From NCBI GenBank assembly GCA_964397015.1, contig CAYNHL010000005.1, forward strand, positions 1 through 61,962: a stretch of DNA of 61,962 nucleotides. Reading direction: 5' to 3'. The DNA comes from MADRE2 sp964397015 (lineage in GTDB: Bacteria > Desulfobacterota > Desulfobacteria > Desulfobacterales > Desulfobacteraceae). Below are positions 17,563-25,943 of this stretch, in pieces (the first letter of the stretch is position 1; each line of letters starts with the position of its first letter). The translations under genes and the position numbers were made by a program. The notes beneath the pieces are model-generated. The model was not told the origin of the DNA and did not search any database. It worked only from the letters and a program-made list of their open reading frames with translations.

Positions 17563-18096
17563 TCACATGTGTTTTGACAAAAAATCATATGCAGACTGGA
17601 TTTCTACGAATTTGCGGTTTGCAAGCTCCTGAAATTCTTCTCCAAGATGAGATACCTTGTCGGGATGATATTTTTTTATAGCTTCCCTGTAGGCAGCCTG
17701 TATCTGTTCTTTGGTGGCATTGGGAGAAACACCAAGGATCTGGTGGGGGGTGAGGTTTTCCCGGCCCGGTCCATTGCTGTTGTCTTGTGTTTTCTGTCTC
17801 TGCCGAAACGAAGCTGACGCGGATTCTCTTGACCTTGAGGCCCCTGTTCTTGACGATTGAGTTCTCTGGCTGCCGGATGTGGAATAGAACTGCTTGAACG
17901 TATTGAACAGTTCCTGGATTCTTTTTGGAAAAAAGCCGGGCAGCTGTCCTGTTTTGAGTATATAAAAAAGAAGTGTCAAGATACCCAGGTCGTCCAGGTA
18001 TCCAAGGTAAGGCAGCAGATCGGGCACAAGGTCCAGGGGGCTGATAAAATAGGCCAGGCCGAAAAGGATGAGGATAATTTTAAAAAAAAGACTCAT
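17563..18096 (-). CDS. DUF1232 (YkvA-like) membrane protein with C-terminal J domain
   Basis: A 177-residue protein. Residues 1-50 form a DUF1232/YkvA-like hydrophobic hairpin (ISPLDLVPDLLPYLGYLDDLGIL is the core). A Ser/Arg/Gln-rich linker spans about 72-112. A C-terminal DnaJ domain (about 115-177) has the HPD tripeptide at 144-146. It should tether a J domain to the inner membrane and recruit DnaK there; there is no Gly/Phe or zinc region, so it is a class III J protein. It starts nine bases after the stop of dapB. Confidence 0.85.
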   Translation of the reverse strand: MSLFFKIILILFGLAYFISPLDLVPDLLPYLGYLDDLGILTLLFYILKTGQLPGFFPKRIQELFNTFKQFYSTSGSQRTQSSRTGASRSRESASASFRQRQKTQDNSNGPGRENLTPHQILGVSPNATKEQIQAAYREAIKKYHPDKVSHLGEEFQELANRKFVEIQSAYDFLSKHM

Positions 18097-18105
18097 TATA
18101 ATTGA

Positions 18106-18942
18106 TCAACGGTTTTGTTTGAGTACATCTATCATTGTATATACAAGTGTGTCGTGTTTTTCAAGGCTTTTCAGCTTTTTGTGCAGGAACACAACAGCAT
18201 CAAAGGTGCCTTTGACATAAATATCACGTCCGTTTACATTGTGGGTGATCTGGAAAAAAGAAGACCCGTCGTCTGACTCAAGGGTGTATGTGTGCCAGCC
18301 GTGACCTTCCAGGTGCTCAGTTGGTATCTTCCAGATATTTTCCTGCCGTATCGGATCTCTTTCAAGTTCGATATCATCCATATCGAATTTCATGCCCAGT
18401 TCGTTGAAATACTGTACCATTGCTTTGGCCGTACCGCTGGTATCGGCCTTTTGCTTCTGGTGACTTTCCTTTACTTTCAGTTCATATCCTTCAAAAAGAC
18501 CTGGAAACGTTTTTGCGCCGTATTCAAACATGGCCTGGAGCCCGACAATCTGTTTGGCCATGTTGGGAGCTATGACAGCCGGAACGGTACCCTGCTCGAC
18601 CAGTTTGAAAAGTGCCTCCCGGTCGCCGCCGGTGGTTCCGAGCACAAAAGGTATCCGGTGTTTTACATATAAGCTGACATTGTTGACCGCAGCATCGGGG
18701 TGGGTATAGTCGACAATGATCGGGTTGAACCTCTCTTGAATGTCATCAAGAGCCTTTTCGGCATTTTCGGGCCTGACCAGCTCGATCACATTTTCATCTA
18801 TCACTACCTCAGGATCATTTATGTCAGGGCCGGTCAGGGAGAACGGCACCAGTTGAAATCGTTTGTCCTTCAGGGCAAATCCGGCTGTTTTCCGGGCCAT
18901 GTTACCCGGCAGCCCGTTTACCATTACAAAAATTGTGTCCAT
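18106..18942 (-). CDS. dapB: 4-hydroxy-tetrahydrodipicolinate reductase, plant-type
   Basis: A 278-residue NAD(P)H-dependent reductase of the lysine/diaminopimelate pathway. The N-terminal cofactor motif is VNGLPGNMARKTA instead of the classical GxxGxMG of E. coli DapB, and the active-site loop KESHQKQKADTSGTAKAM is the longer plant-type version. PFVLGTTGG and APNMAKQIVG are the usual substrate-domain landmarks. Plant-type DapB is commonly accompanied by the LL-DAP aminotransferase route, which is not in this window. The gene overlaps the 3' end of the upstream murU-amgK fusion by 19 bases. Confidence 0.88.
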   Translation of the reverse strand: MDTIFVMVNGLPGNMARKTAGFALKDKRFQLVPFSLTGPDINDPEVVIDENVIELVRPENAEKALDDIQERFNPIIVDYTHPDAAVNNVSLYVKHRIPFVLGTTGGDREALFKLVEQGTVPAVIAPNMAKQIVGLQAMFEYGAKTFPGLFEGYELKVKESHQKQKADTSGTAKAMVQYFNELGMKFDMDDIELERDPIRQENIWKIPTEHLEGHGWHTYTLESDDGSSFFQITHNVNGRDIYVKGTFDAVVFLHKKLKSLEKHDTLVYTMIDVLKQNR

Positions 18943-20609
18943 GTCTCAAGCCTTTTTTCTATCATGGTTGACAGTTGAATCAGTTTCGGGATCCTGGATG
19001 TATCCGCATTTGAAAGGGATGTTTTCAAGGTGCGGGCGGCCTTTGGGATATACTGCAGGAAAAAGGGTTTGTTCTTTACTGTGCCCAGGTGTGAAAAAGC
19101 TCCAAGAATCTGGAAATTTCTCGTGATACAGCAATGGTAAAAACAGTTTTCAAACTCCTTGTGCCAGCTGTCAGGTGAATCTGGCATGTATCTTTCAACG
19201 GCATATGACAGCAGATGTGCCCTGATATCCCCGGATAATTCCACGTAGGGATCGATCAGCAAGGATGCCAGGTCATACTGGATTGGGCCGATCCTGGCTG
19301 CCTGAAAATCGATGAAATAGACCCGGTCATCTTTTATCATGATGTTCCGCGACTGGCAGTCACGATGCATCAGACCTGTCATAGGAAAATCAAGCGCCCG
19401 GCCTGCGATGTAATTGAATTCCGCCTCGTATTCAGAGAACGAAACATCCAGGTTCAACAATCCTTTTACAAATGCATCCATGAAGTAGCGGCACTCTTTT
19501 TCCATTATAAGGGGAACATCGTAATACCTGCTCTGGTATGCCCAGCAGGGGTTGTAACGGTAAAAACCGTCACGGGAAAACTTGAGCAGCTCATCGCATA
19601 CAGCCTTGTAAAGGGTGATGATACTTTCAAAGGATTTCAGGGACCGTAACTTGAGATCCAGCCGTTCATCTCCCAGGTCTTCAAGTGCTATCATGCCGGA
19701 AAAACTGTCATGGCCGATAATTTTCGGGACTGAAACCCGCCTGTCATGCAGGTGGCACCCCAGGTTCAAAAAGGAATCAAACTCATCAGGTGCCTGTGTG
19801 TTTTTTATACGGATGCCGTGGTCGCAGATTATGGCAGACCTGTTTTTTATCTTAACCCGGTACCATATCCGGTCCGATCCGTCCCCTTTGAGCTGTATGA
19901 TTTGAGGTTTATGGTAAAGGGGTTTATCGAGTGCACGGGCTGCCAGGTGATCGAGGGCACATTTAGAAAACCTTTCAGGGGTTCCGATATCGGCCCAGTA
20001 ATGATCCTTGAAAACCTTGCCCCGGACCAGATCCCTGTCCATGAGCTTTGTGTAAAGGGAAATGGAGGATCTGTAATTGTGGGCACCAAGGTGCTCGAAA
20101 ATATCAGGGGACAGGACCTGGATGCCGGTGAATGCAAGAGAGGATTTATCATCGCTGAACGAACGGATAAATCCTTTTTCATCCATACGGATTTTGTTGA
20201 ACTCCGGGCAGGAATGAAGCGCAAGAGTCGCAGTGCATAGATTCTGCCGGTGTTCATGCAGCAGCTCTTTGAGGTCAATGGTGCAGACCACGTCTGCATT
20301 CACCACGAAAAAATCCTGGTCATTCAGATGGCTTTCAAGATTGGCGATGGCACCTGCAGTACCAAGTATATCGGGTTCATGCACGGTTTCAATTTCTGCT
20401 TTGAAAAACCGGCTGCAAACAAACTCTGTAATCTGTTCATGCAGGTGATGGACATTTATATATATATGTGTGCACCCCGCATTGACAAGGTTGTTGATCT
20501 GCAGTTCGAGTACGGGCTTTCCCAGGATTTTGAACAGGGGCTTGGGGACTGTCGTGGAATAGGGCATCAGCCTTTTCCCGAATCCGGCTGCAAGAATCAG
20601 GGCTTTCAT
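18924..20609 (-). CDS. MurU-AmgK fusion: nucleotidyltransferase plus sugar kinase
   Basis: A 561-residue two-domain protein. Residues 1 to about 230 form a sugar-1-phosphate nucleotidyltransferase of MurU type: LAAGFGKRLMPYSTTVPKPL at 6-25, then an ADIGTP near the domain end. Residues about 240-561 form an aminoglycoside-phosphotransferase-fold kinase of AmgK type: ALEDLGDERLD, the catalytic loop GLMHRDCQSRNIM, and the metal-binding DFQAARIGP. In pseudomonads AmgK phosphorylates MurNAc at C1 and MurU converts it to UDP-MurNAc, bypassing de novo synthesis; here the two steps would be on one chain. The order of domains is MurU then AmgK. It starts one base after the plsB stop and overlaps dapB. 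Confidence 0.8.
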   Translation of the reverse strand: MKALILAAGFGKRLMPYSTTVPKPLFKILGKPVLELQINNLVNAGCTHIYINVHHLHEQITEFVCSRFFKAEIETVHEPDILGTAGAIANLESHLNDQDFFVVNADVVCTIDLKELLHEHRQNLCTATLALHSCPEFNKIRMDEKGFIRSFSDDKSSLAFTGIQVLSPDIFEHLGAHNYRSSISLYTKLMDRDLVRGKVFKDHYWADIGTPERFSKCALDHLAARALDKPLYHKPQIIQLKGDGSDRIWYRVKIKNRSAIICDHGIRIKNTQAPDEFDSFLNLGCHLHDRRVSVPKIIGHDSFSGMIALEDLGDERLDLKLRSLKSFESIITLYKAVCDELLKFSRDGFYRYNPCWAYQSRYYDVPLIMEKECRYFMDAFVKGLLNLDVSFSEYEAEFNYIAGRALDFPMTGLMHRDCQSRNIMIKDDRVYFIDFQAARIGPIQYDLASLLIDPYVELSGDIRAHLLSYAVERYMPDSPDSWHKEFENCFYHCCITRNFQILGAFSHLGTVKNKPFFLQYIPKAARTLKTSLSNADTSRIPKLIQLSTMIEKRLETWTQFL

Positions 20610-20610
20610 G

Positions 20611-23259
20611 TTACCTTATTGACAAAGAGAGCAGCCGGTTGAATATCCGTTTGTAAAATTCGATATTGTAATGATCCTGTGATCCGGTTACGCCGTTGTT
20701 CATGAAGTACCGGCAGGCGTTTCGATATGTGATCAATGACAACGATTCCTTGAGTTGAATGGTTTTCCGCTTGTAGAGTTTCAGGCCGACGGCATAAACT
20801 TTTTTTGCCCGTTCCTTGTCATCGGTTTTATGATTTCTGGGTTTTTTTTCAAAGTAGCACAGTGCGGCATAATATGATTCGAGAAAAGGCTGCAGAAATG
20901 CGGCAAACCACTTGAGCTTCCTCAAGCCTTCCGATGTGAGCTGGAAGCGGTCCGGCGTATTGACATCCGGTACTATGATGCCTTCGTTGATAAAAGCGTT
21001 CAGAGCAATCGTTATGTTGTGCTCGCTGGTGGTATCTTCGTTAAAGGAAAATTCATCCATGAACATTTTTTCAAGAAAATTGAAACGCTGGATGATATCG
21101 AGGAGGGAAAAGTTGAACCGGTCGGCTTCTAGTATGGCAATGGCGGTATAGGCCGGAATTTTGAAATAGGAAATGGCTGAATTCTTGTAATAATCCAGGA
21201 TGGCCCGTTTGTTGTTTTTAATGATAAAGGCTGTATTGTCAGTAATCTCCTCTTCATCTTCATCCGCCAGTTCAATGAAGTTTCTTGACATGAACATGTG
21301 AATTACAGTGTTAAAACTGGCTTCCGGGTCAATAACAAGGGTATCGGCCAGTTCGGCCTTTACAAAGTGCAGCAGGTTCATGTATGTGGTGACCCGGTTC
21401 ATGAGCTGGGTTTTCGAGAAGCTGTTTCTTGTACAGTTCAGAACGCCGGCTGCAATAAGGCCGTGTGGGGTAACTACCACGCTGCGGTTGATGGCGTCGA
21501 TCAGTTTGTAACCCAGGCTTTTGACCATTGCGTTATATTCGTCCGGACTGGTCTTGTTGATATCGACATTTTTTTTGGTACAATAGTCTTTGAGTGAAAT
21601 CGGTTCTTCAAATTTCATATAGACCTTGCCGTATTTTTTTTTCAAAAACTTTCTGGCCTTGACCAGGCCGGACAGGGTTTCGGGATTTTTCTTGCCTCCC
21701 TCGATTTCCTTCAGGTAAGCATCTTCTTCAAGCACGCGGTCATATCCGATATAGATCGGAACAAAGTACAGGTTTTCACAGGCTTTGTTCTTATAGGTCT
21801 GGATGATCATGGATAACCCGCCGAGCCTGGGAGGAAGTGTTTTTCCGGTCCGGCTCCTGCCGCCCTCGATGAAAATCTTGATGTTGAATCCCTCTGAAAG
21901 CAGTTTTCCAAGGTATGCGGCAAAAATTTTGGAATACAGTTCCGCACCCTTGAAAGTACGCCTTAGAAAAAAAGCGCCTCCACGCCTGAACAAGGGACCC
22001 AGCGGCCAGAAAGACAGATTCTTGCCGGCCGCTATATGGGGGCAGGGCATGTTGTTATGAAACATTATATAGGGTAAAAGCAGGTAGTCAAGGTGACTCT
22101 TGTGGCAGGGCACCAGGATAAGCGGAGCGTCTTTGGAGGCTTCCCGCATCCGGTTTATTTCTGCCTGGTCGACAACGAATCCGTCAAAAATACGTTTGAA
22201 TATCCGGGTCAAAAGCATACTGCCCAGGTTGATAATCTTCAGGTTGTAATTGGCAGCGATCTCGGAGATATAGGCAGCCGCTTTTTTGTGAGTTTTCTTC
22301 AAAGGCAGGTTTTTCCGGCTCGAATAGTCTGCAAGGTATTCGCGCAATGACTTGTCCGTTAGGATGTCTTCAGTGATTTCCTGCCTTGAGATCAAGGTCG
22401 GCCCTGTAATGCTTTTTCGCTGGCGGTTGATTATGTCAACCAGGTAGCTTCTTAGCCGGTGTGACTGGAATTCGGCGTCCAGATTTTTGACATCCGGCCT
22501 GTTTAAAAAGGCTTTGAGGTCGATTGGATCAGAAAATTCCACCTTGATCTTTTCACTGTTCCGGATGACTGATATCAGGCGTTTGATCTTGCCCGGACGG
22601 TCACTGGTGCCAAAAACAACATCCCAGAATCCCGGATCTTTTGGTTCCGGCTTGGAGCTGAAAATAATATCCTGGGGAACCAGGAAAATATTCTGGTCAC
22701 AGCTTTCCTGCAGTGAAATCAGTATGGCAAGCGGGTCGGGAGTTGCCAAAACAAAGCGTTTTTGAAAATCCTGTTCTTCGATCAGGCTGATAAAACCCGC
22801 TCTGCCTTCCAGCAGCACCTTACGGATATATCCCGAGGAATAGGGATCCTTGAGTTTGAAGTTGGAAAAAAAATAATCCAGGTGGGCCAGCAGCATCCGG
22901 AAAACACGCCTGGCAGGCAGCAGGAAAAAAAACCGGTAGTCAAACCCGATCTGCGGGTAGGGCAGCCCCAGGTTTTTCAACCGGGTATGAAAAAACAGAA
23001 AATTGTACAAAGACTTATATTTGCTGGTATAAATGACTATGTCCCCGGGTTTGATCCCGGACAGTTTGGCAAGATTGCTGTCATCGATGATCAGCCTGGA
23101 GGTGAAATAATGGATAATCCTGCGGGTCAGGAATCCTGTGTTTCCAGGATAAAAACAGGTATGGTAATCGTGTGAATTTTCAAGCAGACAGTTGATGTAG
23201 CGCCGGACACGTTTTTTAATGCGGGCACCGAATGCTGTCATTTTTGAAAAAAGAGCCAT
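20611..23259 (-). CDS. plsB: glycerol-3-phosphate acyltransferase (PlsB-type)
   Basis: An 882-residue membrane-associated acyltransferase making 1-acyl-glycerol-3-phosphate for phospholipid synthesis. The conserved blocks are CHKSHLDYLLLPY (HX4D catalytic motif), RRGGAFFLRR (block II), FIEGGRSRTGK (block III) and FVPIYIGYDRV (block IV). The size is close to E. coli PlsB (about 807) with extensions. The ATG at 23259 is chosen for its AAGGAT ribosome site six bases upstream; an in-frame start at 23331 has none. Long N-terminal (about 1-290) and C-terminal (about 640-882) regions follow the PlsB layout. It heads the minus-strand run plsB, murU-amgK, dapB, J-protein, hydrolase. Confidence 0.88.
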   Translation of the reverse strand: MALFSKMTAFGARIKKRVRRYINCLLENSHDYHTCFYPGNTGFLTRRIIHYFTSRLIIDDSNLAKLSGIKPGDIVIYTSKYKSLYNFLFFHTRLKNLGLPYPQIGFDYRFFFLLPARRVFRMLLAHLDYFFSNFKLKDPYSSGYIRKVLLEGRAGFISLIEEQDFQKRFVLATPDPLAILISLQESCDQNIFLVPQDIIFSSKPEPKDPGFWDVVFGTSDRPGKIKRLISVIRNSEKIKVEFSDPIDLKAFLNRPDVKNLDAEFQSHRLRSYLVDIINRQRKSITGPTLISRQEITEDILTDKSLREYLADYSSRKNLPLKKTHKKAAAYISEIAANYNLKIINLGSMLLTRIFKRIFDGFVVDQAEINRMREASKDAPLILVPCHKSHLDYLLLPYIMFHNNMPCPHIAAGKNLSFWPLGPLFRRGGAFFLRRTFKGAELYSKIFAAYLGKLLSEGFNIKIFIEGGRSRTGKTLPPRLGGLSMIIQTYKNKACENLYFVPIYIGYDRVLEEDAYLKEIEGGKKNPETLSGLVKARKFLKKKYGKVYMKFEEPISLKDYCTKKNVDINKTSPDEYNAMVKSLGYKLIDAINRSVVVTPHGLIAAGVLNCTRNSFSKTQLMNRVTTYMNLLHFVKAELADTLVIDPEASFNTVIHMFMSRNFIELADEDEEEITDNTAFIIKNNKRAILDYYKNSAISYFKIPAYTAIAILEADRFNFSLLDIIQRFNFLEKMFMDEFSFNEDTTSEHNITIALNAFINEGIIVPDVNTPDRFQLTSEGLRKLKWFAAFLQPFLESYYAALCYFEKKPRNHKTDDKERAKKVYAVGLKLYKRKTIQLKESLSLITYRNACRYFMNNGVTGSQDHYNIEFYKRIFNRLLSLSIR

Positions 23260-23314
23260 CTTCGATCCTTGAATATTTATTTGTGGTAATGCCAGTACTG
23301 TGATCTTACCAGTG

Positions 23315-23345
23315 ATTGACATAATTATCAAAGCTCGTTGTCAAT
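23315..23345. promoter_or_regulatory. dyad symmetry upstream of plsB
   Basis: ATTGACA (23315-23321) and TGTCAAT (23339-23345) form a perfect 7-base inverted repeat 17 bases apart, with an inner palindrome ATAATTAT (23321-23328). It sits 56 bases before the plsB start, where an operator or promoter would be expected. The regulator is unknown. Confidence 0.3.
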
Positions 23346-23504
23346 GGCAATATTTATATTACCTGCCGCCTGCCACTAATTGGAGAATAGGCTTGATTTA
23401 CACCGCCCTGTATGGTATCAGTTAATTTTAATTTCGAGCTTGAATCAGGACATTCAATATCAATGAAAATATTCTTGAGCAGTTTCATTTTAGGAGGGTA
23501 AAAC

Positions 23505-23792
23505 ATGAAAACATTAATTGGCGGAGCGATTGCAGTTCTTCTCGGTGTTGTGGGTATTGCAGTGTGGTGGTCACAGTTACTCAATCTTCTGGCAGGTTGC
23601 ATCCCGCCCGTACTTTTGCTGGGCGGCGGTCTGGCCCTTTACCTCGGGTTTGACGAACTCAAGGACAACTGGAAAAAAGAGGATGGTATCGACCCGGTCT
23701 CCCCTGCTGAAACAGTTGATACAGATGATGAAAAAGCCAAGATAGCCAAACTTGAAAAAGAGCTTGAAGAGCTGAAGAAAAAAGAAAGCTGA
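23505..23792 (+). CDS. small membrane protein with C-terminal coiled coil
   Basis: A 95-residue protein of unknown function. Two closely spaced hydrophobic helices (about 3-23 and 28-49, linked by WWSQLLNLLAGC) are followed by a polar stretch and a heptad-like charged helix (about 72-93, AKIAKLEKELEELKKK). It is preceded by a consensus ribosome site AGGAGGG seven bases before the ATG, so translation is probably efficient. It is divergent from plsB and ends in a stem-loop shared with rnhA. The membrane hairpin plus coiled coil resembles small scaffold or assembly proteins, but no function is assigned. Confidence 0.7.
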   Translation: MKTLIGGAIAVLLGVVGIAVWWSQLLNLLAGCIPPVLLLGGGLALYLGFDELKDNWKKEDGIDPVSPAETVDTDDEKAKIAKLEKELEELKKKES

Positions 23793-23808
23793 TAGTCCGA
23801 TCGCTAAA

Positions 23809-23845
23809 TGGGACAGGTTGTCCGGCAATTGCCGGCCCTGTCCCA
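23809..23845. terminator. stem-loop between convergent genes
   Basis: TGGGACAGG (23809-23817) pairs perfectly with CCTGTCCCA (23837-23845), and the inner part holds a 14-base palindrome CCGGCAATTGCCGG (23822-23835). It lies between the stop codons of the small membrane gene and rnhA. There is no clear T-tract on either side, so termination efficiency is uncertain. Confidence 0.55.
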
Positions 23846-23858
23846 AGATAATTCGACT

Positions 23859-24560
23859 CTACCCGTCTTTTTCTATGGCTGAGGTTGCCAGGAAATCCGC
23901 TATTTCATTTTCCTTGATGCCTGAATGCGCTTTCACCTTGATTACTTTTATATCCTTGAATTTATTCATCAGTTCTTTAATTTCGTTGATCAGTGCCGTA
24001 TTTGCCCTGGCTTTCCAGTTCCGGGACAAAACGCCGATGCTGTAGGATGAATCCGTAAAGATCCTGACCGGTATATCGTACCGTTTCAATTCTTTCAATG
24101 CCGTGAGAATGGCAGTCAGTTCAGCTATGTTGTTAGTGGCGGTGCCGATGCTTTTCGATATTTCCTTTTTATGATTTTTGTAAAGAAGCAGGACGCCGAT
24201 ACCGGAAGGTCCGGGATTGCAAGATGATGCCCCGTCTGTGAAAATGGTGATTTCATCCGGGTCGAACGTAACTGTTTTAATGGCTTGAGAGTTTTTTCTG
24301 GCTTTAGCTTTTTTTCCCACAGAAGAGTTTTTTTCAGAAGAGCTTTTTTCTCGCTTTTTCCCGGACACCGCCTCTTCGACCGGTTTTAAATTTTCCGGTT
24401 TGACCTGGTATTCATAATCCTGTTCCAGATTGTATTTAATCCTGACTTTGCCGGCATCGACGGCCAGTTTTCCGTCTGCACGGGTGGCGGCCCAGACCTT
24501 GTTGCCCTTGAAGCTCATCCTTTTGAATTTTCCGGCTAAATCCTTTGAATCACTGCTCAT
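23859..24560 (-). CDS. rnhA: ribonuclease HI with N-terminal extension
   Basis: A 233-residue protein whose C-terminal half (about 103-230) is RNase HI, cleaving RNA in RNA-DNA hybrids. Catalytic residues are visible: Asp109 (FTDGAS), Glu147 (NNIAELTA), Asp170 (FTDSSYS) and His212 with Asp222 (AHSGIKENEIAD). The first 65 residues form an unfamiliar small domain (FKGNKVWAATRADGK...YEYQVKPENLK), followed by a Lys/Ser-rich linker (about 66-95). The start at 24560 overlaps the upstream DUF1343 gene by 11 bases; an earlier in-frame start at 24581 is possible. Confidence 0.88.
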   Translation of the reverse strand: MSSDSKDLAGKFKRMSFKGNKVWAATRADGKLAVDAGKVRIKYNLEQDYEYQVKPENLKPVEEAVSGKKREKSSSEKNSSVGKKAKARKNSQAIKTVTFDPDEITIFTDGASSCNPGPSGIGVLLLYKNHKKEISKSIGTATNNIAELTAILTALKELKRYDIPVRIFTDSSYSIGVLSRNWKARANTALINEIKELMNKFKDIKVIKVKAHSGIKENEIADFLATSAIEKDG

Positions 24561-25743
24561 AGAGAAAAAACTTTCCGGCATGTTCCCTAAAGTCCTTCAG
24601 GGCCGGCTGCCATTCTTTTTCAATTTCCCGTACAGGCCGCATGGCCTCCAGTTGCTGCCTGACCTGTTCAGAGCCTATGATCAGATCCATGGGCAGTTTG
24701 TCATATACATATTCATAGGGTGGATTTTTGTATTGAAAATCGGTTTTGAAGTGTTTCATGACCGCCTGCAGCAGGACAAGGGAGGCATAATAAGGTTTGT
24801 ATACATTTAAATCGGTTATATGGATGAAAAAACCATGGCATGGATGGTTGGCGAATTTACCGGAAGTGGGTTCAAAACACACCCTTCTCAATACAGCGCC
24901 TTTGATCTGTTTTTCAGTTTCGTTTTCAATGATGCCCTGGTCCAGGAAAGGGGCGCCGAACTGTTCAAAAGGCATGGTGGTTCCTCGGCCCTCGGATAAA
25001 TTGGTTCCTTCGAAAATGACCTGGCCCGGGTATACGTATGCACTTTGGCAGGCCGGAAGGTTTGGTGACGGAGCGATCCAGGGAAGACCGGTGTCATGAA
25101 AGTACATGCCGCGTTTGTATCCTGTCATGGGAATAGTGGTAACCTTGCAGCCCATGCCGGCAGTGTCGTTCATAAAAGCGGCAATCTCGCCCATTGTAAG
25201 GCCATACCTCATGGGAACAGGATAAAGGCCGACAAAAGATGCACACGAGGGATCGAGCAGGTTGCCCTCTGTCTGTGTCCCGCCCAAAGGATTGGGGCGG
25301 TCCAGGATGATCACGGGCTTGTTCATCCGGGCCGCCAGCTCAAGACAGTATGATACCGTGTAGATAAATGTATATACGCGGGTTCCGGCATCCTGGAGAT
25401 CGACAATCAGAATGTCCATTAAATCAAACATTTCGGCAGTGGGTTTGCGGCTTTGGCTGTAAAGACTGAAAACCGGTATGTTCAGAACCGGGTGTTTCAG
25501 GTGGCCTGATTCCACCATGTTGTCCTGCTTTTCGGCATGGAACCCGTGCTGGGGCGAAAACAAAACGGTAAGGCGGCCTGGAAAAAGACGGTCGATCAAT
25601 ACAGAGGCATGGTTGAACCCGGAATCGACAGATGCCGGATTGGCCAGCAGCCCAAGGCGTTTTCCCTTCAGGCTGTCCGGAGGAGAGGCTGTCAGGTTTT
25701 CAAGTCCTGTTCTGACTGGACCGGGTTTATTTAAGCAGGGCAT
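24550..25743 (-). CDS. DUF1343 / NamZ-like exo-beta-N-acetylmuramidase family protein
   Basis: A 397-residue protein of the DUF1343 family. The family includes NamZ of Bacillus subtilis, an exo-lytic N-acetylmuramidase that releases MurNAc from peptidoglycan fragments. Recognised elements are GLLANPASV, LFSPQHGFHAEKQDN, VDLQDAGTRVYTFIYT, LDRPNPLGG, PMRYGLTMGEIA and SEGRGTTMPFEQFGAPF. No signal peptide or lipobox is visible at this start, so a cytoplasmic location is suggested although B. subtilis NamZ is secreted. It is translationally linked to rnhA. Together with the MurU-AmgK fusion it would supply and then salvage MurNAc. Confidence 0.85.
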   Translation of the reverse strand: MPCLNKPGPVRTGLENLTASPPDSLKGKRLGLLANPASVDSGFNHASVLIDRLFPGRLTVLFSPQHGFHAEKQDNMVESGHLKHPVLNIPVFSLYSQSRKPTAEMFDLMDILIVDLQDAGTRVYTFIYTVSYCLELAARMNKPVIILDRPNPLGGTQTEGNLLDPSCASFVGLYPVPMRYGLTMGEIAAFMNDTAGMGCKVTTIPMTGYKRGMYFHDTGLPWIAPSPNLPACQSAYVYPGQVIFEGTNLSEGRGTTMPFEQFGAPFLDQGIIENETEKQIKGAVLRRVCFEPTSGKFANHPCHGFFIHITDLNVYKPYYASLVLLQAVMKHFKTDFQYKNPPYEYVYDKLPMDLIIGSEQVRQQLEAMRPVREIEKEWQPALKDFREHAGKFFLYEQ

Positions 25744-25881
25744 GCATCCTCAATTAAGGTTAAGACGGGGTCAGTCTTGCATTATTGCATTATTGGCTAT
25801 TGACAAGAAACAGTTTATTTTTCCCAAAAATATAATACACTGTCAGGATAGTCAATCACGGGGTTGAAATTAATAATGGGA

Positions 25882-25910
25882 TTGACAAAGCAATAAATCA
25901 AAATTACATA
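25882..25910 (+). promoter_or_regulatory. promoter of hisC
   Basis: TTGACA (25882-25887), a 17-base spacer and TACATA (25905-25910), 34 bases before the hisC ATG. It overlaps no gene and would drive hisC and cmk. Confidence 0.55.
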
Positions 25911-25943
25911 AAGAAACCTTTGTGTCAATTTGAGGAGATTTTT

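Noticed and set aside
25778..25793. Direct repeat TGCATTAT twice upstream of hisC
   Set aside because: Short two-copy repeat in A/T-rich DNA; no further copies nearby.
25800..25836. TTGACA at 25800 with TATAAT at 25831 as a promoter
   Set aside because: The spacing of 25 bases is too long; a better-spaced pair at 25882-25910 serves hisC.
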